A program made the translations under genes and the position numbers. A DNA stretch of 64,000 bases from CAVUAN01 sp963739435 (lineage in GTDB: Bacteria > Acidobacteriota > Thermoanaerobaculia > UBA5066 > Gp7-AA6), in NCBI GenBank assembly GCA_963739435.1, contig CAVUAN010000016.1, forward strand, positions 62,001-126,000, read 5' to 3'. A model generated the notes under the pieces. The model was not told where the DNA came from, searched no databases, and saw only the letters and a list, made by a program, of their open reading frames with translations. Below, in pieces: positions 56,434-64,000 of this stretch (position 1 is the first letter of the stretch; each line of letters starts with the position of its first letter).

Positions 56434-58951
56434 CTATCGGCGGCCGCCGCCGCCGCGGAAGCCGCCGAAGCTTCCGCCACCGCCGCCGCCAAAGCCGCCG
56501 CCTCCACCGCCACGGTTCCAGTCACCGCTGCCGCCGCCGAAACCGCCGCCACCGCCAAAGCCTCCGCCGCCTCCGCCGCCACCAAAGGCCCCGCCGCCGC
56601 CCCAGCTCGAGGCGGAGGACCGCTGATCGCCCATCTGGCGCGCCGAGTTCTCGGAGTCAAACGACGAGCCGCCTCCCTGGAACGCGCCGCTCGAGCTGCC
56701 ACTGTGCTGCTGCCAGCCGTTGCCGGTGTTCGAGTAGACGTTGCCGTTGTGCTCGGCGAAGTAGCTGTTGTTGAACTGCTGCGCGTGAACCGTCTGGCCG
56801 CCGGGCCCCTCGGCCGTGGCGTGGCCGACCGTCGCCTGCTGGCCCGTGTAGGCGTTGCCGACGGTGGCGCGCCCGCCCGCGGCCGCCACTCCCGTGTTCG
56901 GGTTGTAGGTGGCGCCTCGGCTGCCGGAGGCGTAATTGCCGGTGTAGGCGTTGGCCACCGAGGCCGTCTGCCCCGCGGACGCTCGACCCGTCACGGAGTT
57001 GTAGGACGTGCCCACCTTGCTGCTCCAGGCGTTCCCGGTCCACGCGTTGTAGCCGGCGGAGCTGCGGGTGACGGCCGATGTCGCCCCGTACTGGTGGTAG
57101 ACGTTGCCGCTCGTCGCCGCCCAGCCCCCGGGCCCCCACGCGGCCGCGCCCCCGTATGCGCCGTAGGCCACTCCGCCCGCATAGCCGTAGTAGGCGCCGT
57201 GGTAGGCGTAAGGCATCGCGCCCCAGTACGGCGCGGCCCCCCAGCAGCTCCCGTAGGCCGCGCCCATGGCAAAGCCGAATCCGAAACCGACGGCCCACCC
57301 GGTCCAGGGGGTGTAGGTCACGGCCGCCGCGTAGCCGTAGGTGACCGGCGGCGGATACCAGACCGACGCGCTGATGTACGGCGCGTAGACGTAGCCGGTC
57401 CCGTAGACGACCGTGCCGTCGGCGCTGACGACCGTGCCCATGTAGCCCGGCGTGTAGCCCGTCACGACGACCGTCGGCGTCACGGTGTAGACCCTCACGT
57501 ACGTCACGTAGTAGAGCGGCGAGCTCGGGCGGAATCGAGTAGATCGCGGCCGGGACGCTCGTCGCCACGGACCACGGACCCGCGACCGACCCGCCTGAGT
57601 ACCAGACGCCGCTCTCAGCAGGCGTACCAGCTGTCGGGGGCCACCTCGATGATCGGAGTCGGGCTGTTGGCGACGTACGAAAGCGTCGTGTCCGTGATCG
57701 GCTTGATCTCGACCTCGCCGTTGATCTCGGGCTTGAACGTCGCCTTCTGCGCGGTCGACGCGGCGCCATCTCGGGAATCTGGTTGGAGATGACGGCCTCC
57801 TGGGCCTGCGCGGTGCCGGGGATCGAGGCCTTCACGTTCTCCTTCGGGCTGTCGTCGGGGATGAACTTGAAATCCGCCGGCAGGTCGCGGCCACTCACGT
57901 ACTTCCAGGGCCCGGCAAACGACGGTCCGGTGAACCAGCGGCCCGTCACCAGCACGTAGTACTGCTGGTTGGTCATGTCCTTGAAGACGTTGGCCGTCGT
58001 GTTCTGGACATAGAGGAGCTGCGTTCCGGCGAGCTGCGTCCAATTCGGGCTCCCCGTCGTCACGATCAGCTCCGTGGGCGTGGTCGCGACGACGAGCTGC
58101 GGCGCGCCGCTCGCAAGCGACGGCATCTTCTTCGTCGTCGGGTCGGGATTGCCCTGCATCAAGTCCACGATGTTCTGCTTCGAGAGGGTCTGGGCGACAC
58201 CCGCGGCACCCTTCGGCGCGGCCGGCGCGACCTTCCAGGGGCCTGAAAGCGCCGCCGCCTGGACGTAGCCGTCGAGAATATGGACGTAGACCTTCCCCGA
58301 GGGATCCTTCAGGATGAGAGGCCGCGCGTTCAGAACCCTTTGCAGATCCGTTCCCGCGACCGCCGTCCAGACCGGATCGCCTTCGATCGTGACGAGGACA
58401 GCCGGAGTCTGAGTGAATATGAAAACGGGAGGCTCGTTTTTGGCGGGCACCGCCTGCCCTTGCTTCTGCGCGTTCAGGATCTTGAGGTAAGCCTCGAGCT
58501 TGTCGAGAGGCATGGTCGCCGGGCCGCTCGAGAGGATTTGCTGGATGCCCGCCTGATACTGGAGGGCCGCGTCCGGAACCGAGGGAAACGAAACCTTCTC
58601 CACCTTGAGATTCTGGAAGGACACGGTCCGCGCCTTGCGGCTCACATAGGTCTGGGCCGTCATCTCGACGACGCCGAAGACGGGGTTCTTGGCCCCGGCG
58701 GGCAAGACCGAGACGGCGGCATGGGCCGACAGGTCGAATTGATTCCACGAGTCGAGCTGCGGCTGGTACATCGTGTACTTCGCTCCGCCCTGCATAGCCG
58801 TCTTGGGCCACGGGTCGGGATTGACCGGGCCCGCGGGCGCCTGCGCCGGCGCTGGAGCGGCTGCCTGCGGCTGCTGCCCCGAAGCGGTGACCGCGAGAAG
58901 TCCTGAAAATGCCGAGACTGCGACTGCGAGCGCTCCCCGAGAGATTCTCAT
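56434..58951 (-). CDS. Large secreted Gly/Tyr-rich protein, carbohydrate-binding-like (three frameshifts)
   Basis: Corrected length is 838 residues. A signal peptide (AVAVSAFSGLLAVTASGQ) is followed by an N-terminal domain with MQGGAKYTMYQPQLDSWNQF. SGxWYxG repeats come next (YYVLVTGRWFTGPSFAGPWK; ESGVWYSGGSVAGPWSVATS), then a Gly/Tyr/Ala-rich hydrophobic region (YGYAGGVAYGAYGGAAAW) and YNxxTG repeats. It ends in a Gly-Phe tail. Proteins of this layout are annotated as carbohydrate-binding family V/XII-like in Proteobacteria. Frames change near 57768 (deletion), 57617 and 57528 (insertions). Surface or matrix role is inference. Confidence 0.72.
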
Positions 58952-59139
58952 GGCCCACCCCTTGTTGATTTCTCCGTGTCCGTACCCAACTCCAACCGCA
59001 GACGATATCGCAGAGCCTCCTGCCGCGTTCGCTGAAGGGCGTCATGGATCTTCGTCCTACTCTGAGGAAAAAAGCCTCCCGGTAGATTCCGGGCGCAAAA
59101 AGTAAGATATCGTCCGCCGAAGATCGGGAGGTGGGTCCG

Positions 59140-60328
59140 ATGGAACGACTACGATTCAGGCACGCTGGCGTCGTTCTCGCTGTGCTGGCGGCACTCTCTG
59201 CCGCCTGCAGCAAGACGGAGGCGCCGCCTCCTCCTCCGCCGGCCGTCGACGGTAGCAACCGTCGTCCAGAAGGACGTTCCGGTCGAGAATGAATGGATCG
59301 GCTCGCTCGACGGCTTCGTCAACGCCGAGATTCGCCCGCAGATCGAGGGCTACCTGCAAAAACAGGTCTACAGAGAGGGCTTCCTCGTCCGCGCCGGCGA
59401 GATCCTGTTCGAGATCGACCCCAGGCAGTTCCAGGCGACCTACGACCAGGCCAAAGGCACCCTTGCCCAGTACGAGGCCACGCTCGCCAACGCCAAGGTC
59501 ACGGCGGCGCGTTACCGCCCGTTGGCGGCGCAGAAGGCCATCAGCCAGCAGGAGCTCGACGACGCCGAGACGCGGGAACGCACGGCTCAGGCCAACACGG
59601 AATCCGCGCGCGCCTCGCTCGAGAAGGCGAAGCTCGACCTCGAATGGACCAAGGTCGTCTCCCCCATCGACGGCATCGCCGGCGTTGCGAAGGCCCAGGT
59701 GGGCAACCTCGTGAACCGTGAGACCCTCATGACCACCGTTTCGCAGGTCGATCCCATCAAGGTCTACTTCAGCCCGAGCGAGCAGGAGTATCTGACGTGG
59801 GTCGCGAAACACGGCCCCATCGAGAAGAACCTCCGAGCCCAGAATCTCGAGCAAGGCAACCTGCAGCTCGTCCTGTCGGACGGCTCGCTCTTCCCGCACC
59901 GCGGCAAGCCGTTCCTGCTAGGACGCGAAGTCGATGTCAAGACCGGCACGATCCAGCTCGCCGGCGCGTTTACGAATCCCGGCAACGTCCTGCGGCCGGG
60001 CCAGTACGCCAAGGTGCGGGTCGCCATGGACGTCAAGAAGGGAGCGATCCTCGTGCCGCAGCGGGCGGTTGCCGAGCTGCAGGGGAGCTACCAGGTCGCG
60101 CTCGTCGGGGCGGACAACACAGTGACGATGAAGGTCGTCAAGGTCGGGCCGGTCGACGGCAACCTCTGGGTCATCGAGGAAGGCTTGAAGCCGGGCGACA
60201 AGGTCGTCGTCGAGGGCCTCCAGCGCGTGCGGTCCGGCATGACGGTCGTTCCGAAGGAGGCCGGAAGCGGCGACGCGGGCGCGGCCGAAGCCCCCAAGAA
60301 GGACACCGCCAAAGAGGCCGGGAAGTAG
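59140..60328 (+). CDS. RND efflux periplasmic adaptor lipoprotein (one frameshift)
   Basis: Corrected length is 395 residues. A lipobox (LAALSAAC) and Pro-rich linker precede a membrane-fusion protein: the barrel-sandwich strand EIRPQIEGYLQKQVYREGFL, an alpha-hairpin (QEATLANAK-like, AISQQELDDAETRERTAQAN), then VVSPIDGIAGVAKAQVGNLV and a beta-barrel. An extra G near 59253 shifts the frame just after the signal region. It links the pump to the outer-membrane channel. It starts the three-gene RND operon, and the 188-nt gap before it probably holds the promoter (TAAGAT at 59103, weak). Confidence 0.9.
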
Positions 60329-60332
60329 GCCT

Positions 60333-63300
60333 GTGGGCGCCTTTTTCGTCCGCCGGCCGATCGTCGCGATCGTCATCGCGATCCTGATGACCATGGCGGG
60401 CGGCGTCGCGATGACGAAGCTGCCGACGGCCCAGTACCCGGACATCGTGCCGCCCCAGATCAAGATCACGACGACCTACACGGGCGCCGACGCTTTCACG
60501 ATCGAGCAGTCGGTGGCGACGCCCCTCGAGCAGCAGATGAACGGCGTGGACAACATGATCTACATGCAGTCCACCAATGCCAACGACGGCACGATGACCG
60601 AGAACGTCACGTTCGACGTCGAGACCGACATCAACATCGACCAGGTCAACACGCAGAACCGCGTCTCGCAGGCACAGCCGAACCTGCCGGCCGACGTCAA
60701 CCAGTTCGGCCTCACGGTCAAGAAGTCCACGTCCAATCCTCTGATCATGATCGCCCTCTTCTCGCCCAAGGGGACCTACGACGCGCTCTTCCTCGGCAAC
60801 TACGCCACGATCAACGTCAACGACGCCCTCTACCGGGTGCCCGGCGTGGGCCAGATCCAGAATTACGGCACGGCCGACTACGCCATGCGGATCTGGATCA
60901 AGCCCGAGCGTTTGGCGAGCCTGGGGCTCACGGTTCCCGACCTCTTGAACGCGGTCAAGCAGCAAAGCACGGTCAACCCCGCAGGGGGCATCGGCACCGA
61001 GCCCGCCCCGAAGGGCCAGGAGTTCACTTACACGGTCCGATCCCAGGGACGCCTGGTCACGTCGGAGGAGTTCGGCAACGTCGTGGTGCGCCTGAACCCG
61101 GACGGATCGGTCGTGCGCCTGAAGGAGGTGTCCCGGATCGAGCTCGGCGCTTTGAACTACCAGCAGCGCGCGCGCCTGAACGGCAAGCCCTCCTGCCCGA
61201 TCGGCATCTTCCAGGTCCCCGGCTCCAACGCCATCGCGGTCGCCGAGGGCGTCAAGAAGACGATGAAGGAGCTGAAGGAGCGCTTCCCGGACGACCTCGA
61301 CTACGTGGTCGCCCTCGACACGACGCTGCCGGTCACGGAGGGCATCAAGGAGATCGAGCACACCCTCTTCGAGGCGATCGTCCTCGTCATCATCGTCGTC
61401 TTCCTGTTCCTGCAGGGATGGCGCGCGACGCTGATTCCGCTGCTGGCCGTGCCGGTTTCCCTCGTCGGAACGTTCATGTTCTTCCCGTCGCTCGGCTTCT
61501 CGATCAACACGCTTTCCCTCTTCGGCCTCGTGCTCGCCATCGGCCTCGTCGTGGACGACGCGATCGTCGTCGTCGAGGCGGTCGAGCACCACATCGAGCA
61601 CGGCCTTTCGCCCAGAGATGCGACCTTGAAGGCGATGGAGGAGGTCACCCAGCCCGTCATCGGCATCGCCCTCGTCCTTTCCGCCGTTTTCATCCCTGTG
61701 GCCTTCATGGGCGGCATCCAGGGCCGGATGAACATGCAGTTCGCGATCACGATCGCCGTGTCGGTCCTGATCTCGGCCTTCAACGCCCTGTCGCTCTCGC
61801 CGGCGCTGTGCTCCCTGATCCTGAAACCCAAGAAGCCATCGAAAGGGCCGCTCGGCAAGTTTTTCGCCTGGTTCAACAAGGTGTTCGGGAAGATGACCGA
61901 AGGCTACGTCGGCATCTCCCGTCATCTGGTCCGCAAGATGGTCGTCTCGCTGGTGATCCTGGGCGGTTTCGTCGTCCTGTCGGGTTTCCTCGCCAAGAGA
62001 CTGCCGTCGGGCTTCCTTCCGAACGAGGACCAGGGCTACTTCTTCCTCAACGTGCAGCTGCCGGACGCCTCCTCGCTCCAGCGGACTGACGCCGTGTGCC
62101 AGAAGATCGAGCAGATGCTTCAGGACAAGAACGGCAGCGGGAAAGGCATCAAGTACATCACCACGATTGCGGGCTACTCGCTCTTGTCCGGTGCTTCGGC
62201 CCCCTACACGGCCTTCTACTTCGTTGCGCTCGATCCCTGGGACGAGCGCAAGGGCGACGAGATGCTGGCTAGTTCGATTGTCCGCCGCTTGAACCGGGAA
62301 CTGCGGGCCAGGATCCTGGAAGCGAACGTCGTCGCGTTCGAGCCGCCGGCCATCCAGGGCCTGGGAACAGGCGGCGGGTTTTCCTTCTGGCTGCAGGACC
62401 GGAGCGGCGGCACGGTCGATTTCCTGAACCAGAACCTCCAGAAGTTCCTGGAGGCCGCGCGAAAGCGTCCCGAGCTCGCCAACGTCAACAGCGTCTGGCG
62501 GGCCTCGGTGCCGCAGATCTACGCCGACATCAACCGCGACAAGGTCTTGAAGCAGGGTGTCGCCGTGGGCGACGTCTACCAGTCGCTCCAAGCGTTCCTG
62601 GGCGGCATCTACGTCAACCAGTTCAACCGCTTCGGGCGCCAGTGGAAAGTCTTCCTGCAGGCCGAGGCGGAGGGCCGTGTGAAGCCCGAGGACATCAACC
62701 AGTTCTACGTCAAGAACAACGACGGCAAGATGGTTCCGCTCTCCGCCGTCGTGACCACCAAGGGAATCGCGGGCCCGGAGTTCACCAACCGGTTCAACCT
62801 GTTCCGGGCGGCCCAGGTCACGGGCATCCCGGCGCCCGGCTACAGCTCCGGACAGGCCGCGGCGGCTCTCCAGGAGGTCTTCAAAGAGACCATGCCGCGC
62901 GAGATGGGCTACGACTGGGCTGACATGTCCTACCAGGAGATCAAGGCTGCGGGCGCCGGCGGGCGGGTGTTCGTCCTCTCGATCATCTTCGTCTTCCTCA
63001 TCCTCGCGGCCCTGTACGAAAGCTGGTCGCTGCCCTTCTCCGTTCTTCTCTCGGTGCCCGTCGCGGTCTTCGGCGCCTTCCTGGGGCTGCTCCTGCGCAA
63101 GTTCAACCTCGACGTGTACGGCCAGATCGGCCTCGTCATGCTCATCGGCCTGGCCGCCAAGAACGCGATCCTGATCGTCGAGTTTGCCGTGCTGCAGCTC
63201 AAGGAAGGCAAAAGCAAGACCTTCGTGGACGCCGCGCTCGAAGGCGCGAAACTGCGGCTGCGGCCGATCCTGATGACCTCGTTCGCCTTCATACTGGGAT

Positions 63301-63524
63301 GCGTGCCGCTCTGGACGGCCTCGGGTTCGGGAGCGGAGTCGCGCAAGATCCTCGGCACGGTCGTCATCGTCGGCATGCTGGCGGCGACGGGCATCGCGAT
63401 CTTCCTGATCCCGGCGCTCTACGTGCTGGTCGAGAAGCTCGCTCACCGGGGCAAGGAATACGAGGCGCCGGCAACGGAGCCGGCTGGAGAGCCCAGCCCC
63501 AGCCCGGCTGGCGGAGGGCACTGA
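60333..63524 (+). CDS. RND multidrug efflux permease (HAE-1, AcrB-like)
   Basis: This 1063-residue intact pump has twelve membrane segments and two large periplasmic loops. MGAFFVRRPIVAIVIAILMT opens it. GLVVDDAIVVVEAVEHHIEH carries the paired Asp of the proton relay in TM4, GLAAKNAILIVEFAVLQLKE the matching TM10 region, and FNLDVYGQIGLVMLIGLAAK the family block. It exports drugs, detergents or dyes using the proton gradient. The GTG start lies 4 nt after the adaptor stop, and the outer-membrane gene follows after 1 nt. Confidence 0.95.
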   Translation: MGAFFVRRPIVAIVIAILMTMAGGVAMTKLPTAQYPDIVPPQIKITTTYTGADAFTIEQSVATPLEQQMNGVDNMIYMQSTNANDGTMTENVTFDVETDINIDQVNTQNRVSQAQPNLPADVNQFGLTVKKSTSNPLIMIALFSPKGTYDALFLGNYATINVNDALYRVPGVGQIQNYGTADYAMRIWIKPERLASLGLTVPDLLNAVKQQSTVNPAGGIGTEPAPKGQEFTYTVRSQGRLVTSEEFGNVVVRLNPDGSVVRLKEVSRIELGALNYQQRARLNGKPSCPIGIFQVPGSNAIAVAEGVKKTMKELKERFPDDLDYVVALDTTLPVTEGIKEIEHTLFEAIVLVIIVVFLFLQGWRATLIPLLAVPVSLVGTFMFFPSLGFSINTLSLFGLVLAIGLVVDDAIVVVEAVEHHIEHGLSPRDATLKAMEEVTQPVIGIALVLSAVFIPVAFMGGIQGRMNMQFAITIAVSVLISAFNALSLSPALCSLILKPKKPSKGPLGKFFAWFNKVFGKMTEGYVGISRHLVRKMVVSLVILGGFVVLSGFLAKRLPSGFLPNEDQGYFFLNVQLPDASSLQRTDAVCQKIEQMLQDKNGSGKGIKYITTIAGYSLLSGASAPYTAFYFVALDPWDERKGDEMLASSIVRRLNRELRARILEANVVAFEPPAIQGLGTGGGFSFWLQDRSGGTVDFLNQNLQKFLEAARKRPELANVNSVWRASVPQIYADINRDKVLKQGVAVGDVYQSLQAFLGGIYVNQFNRFGRQWKVFLQAEAEGRVKPEDINQFYVKNNDGKMVPLSAVVTTKGIAGPEFTNRFNLFRAAQVTGIPAPGYSSGQAAAALQEVFKETMPREMGYDWADMSYQEIKAAGAGGRVFVLSIIFVFLILAALYESWSLPFSVLLSVPVAVFGAFLGLLLRKFNLDVYGQIGLVMLIGLAAKNAILIVEFAVLQLKEGKSKTFVDAALEGAKLRLRPILMTSFAFILGCVPLWTASGSGAESRKILGTVVIVGMLAATGIAIFLIPALYVLVEKLAHRGKEYEAPATEPAGEPSPSPAGGGH

Positions 63525-63525
63525 C

Positions 63526-64000
63526 GTGAAGAAGCTCGCCGCACCCCTCGTCGGGCTCGCCCTGCTGACCGGCTGCGCGGTCGGCCCGAACTACAAGCAG
63601 CCCCCCGTCACCCCTCCCGAGCAATTCCGCGAGGTGCAGGGCCCGCCGCAATCCGCGGCCTCGCTCGCCGACCAGCCCTGGTGGGAGGTTTTCAAGGACC
63701 CGCAGCTCCAGCAGCTCATCGACGAGGCCCTCGCGGGCGGCTACGACGTCCAGCTCGCGGCCTGGCGCGTCGAGGAAGCGCGGGCGCGAGCCGGAATCGC
63801 GCGCTCCGAGTTCTGGCCCTCGGCGTTCTTCACCGGGCAGTGGTCCCGTTCGCAACAGTCCACCTACGTCTTTCCTTACAACCACGGGACCTACAACACG
63901 AACAGCGTCAACGTGAACTTCAACTGGGAGCTCGACCTGTGGGGCCGGATCCGGAGGTCGAACGAGGCGGCAAAGGCTCAGTACCTGGCAACCGAAGATG
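63526..64000 (+). CDS. RND outer-membrane efflux lipoprotein, NodT/OprM type (partial)
   Basis: The first 158 residues are present and the gene runs off the right edge. A lipoprotein signal (LVGLALLTGC) is followed by AVGPNYKQPPVTPPEQFREV, the standard NodT/OprM start. WWEVFKDPQLQQLIDEALAG, ARARAGIARSEFWPS and NFNWELDLWGRIRRSNEAAK come next. It forms the TolC-like exit duct of the pump. The GTG start is 1 nt after the permease stop. Confidence 0.93.
   Translation, partial: MKKLAAPLVGLALLTGCAVGPNYKQPPVTPPEQFREVQGPPQSAASLADQPWWEVFKDPQLQQLIDEALAGGYDVQLAAWRVEEARARAGIARSEFWPSAFFTGQWSRSQQSTYVFPYNHGTYNTNSVNVNFNWELDLWGRIRRSNEAAKAQYLATED

Noticed and set aside
57612..57620. In-frame TGA after a Cys (DSWYAC then TGA) in the Gly/Tyr-rich protein, as a second selenocysteine site
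   Set aside because: The residues after the TGA in that frame are not family-like. Removing one T restores ESGVWYSGG, a repeat seen elsewhere in the same protein, so this is a frameshift.
59270..59295. TGA near the start of the RND adaptor gene
   Set aside because: The frame was already shifted by an extra G near 59253. In the corrected frame the codons read VENEWIGSLDG without a stop.
60171..63521. Very long open frame antisense to the RND permease, and similar long antisense frames elsewhere
   Set aside because: High G+C and strong codon bias remove stops from the opposite strand. The translations are Arg/Asp/Glu-rich with no family resemblance.

Overview
This is a 64 kb window of high-GC chromosomal DNA, roughly two thirds G+C, from an environmental bacterium with a Gram-negative type envelope. 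It encodes an RND efflux system, outer-membrane proteins, lipoproteins and periplasmic molybdoenzymes and cytochromes. Several DUF885 and S10 peptidases, a Tricorn-type protease, octahaem-TPR cytochromes and DUF4239 and DUF4136 proteins together suggest Acidobacteriota (Thermoanaerobaculia-like). That placement is an inference from gene content. There is no rRNA, tRNA, prophage, insertion sequence or CRISPR array.

Layout. 0-9 kb: a thioredoxin-like gene cut by the left edge with an in-frame TGA at its CxxC motif (probable selenoprotein), two MDR oxidoreductases, a tandem GAPDH pair whose first member lacks the catalytic Cys, a methyltransferase, a di-haem cytochrome c and an alpha/beta hydrolase. 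9-20 kb: peptidases, a flavin oxidase, beta-carbonic anhydrase, an msrPQ operon, a PLP dehydratase, an ABM protein and a VKOR protein. 20-35 kb: paired secreted paralogues, a sulfite-oxidase-like molybdoenzyme with cytochrome, an FMN dehydrogenase, a second DUF885 protein, an acyltransferase with a group II decarboxylase, Tricorn and glycerol kinase. 35-46 kb: a small cytochrome lipoprotein, YbaK, a beta-lactamase-fold hydrolase, a large GH63-like glycosidase, an octahaem/HEAT/TPR cytochrome, two HupE/UreJ proteins, OsmC and a SulP transporter. 46-56 kb: a sugar-phosphate block (pgl, pgi, tal, gnd, ROK glucokinase, zwf) that supplies the whole oxidative pentose-phosphate branch plus transaldolase. 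56-64 kb: a channel, a large Gly/Tyr-rich secreted protein and an RND pump operon that runs off the right edge.

Non-coding content. Two gene-poor stretches (23.6-24.0 and 47.4-47.7 kb) and two shorter gaps (7.6-7.8 and 40.57-40.69 kb) carry structured repeats. One family is a three-way-junction element of about 160 nt whose copies differ in sequence but stay base-paired. The other is a 106-nt repeat (two copies 104/106 identical, plus a variant that keeps only the closing stem). GGGAGAGGG hairpin repeats occur at three places.

Quality caution. About forty single-base frameshifts break otherwise intact genes, roughly 35 of insertion type and 6 of deletion type. They cluster in some blocks and are absent from others, which looks like uncorrected consensus error. 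These genes are annotated as whole CDSs with the break points described.
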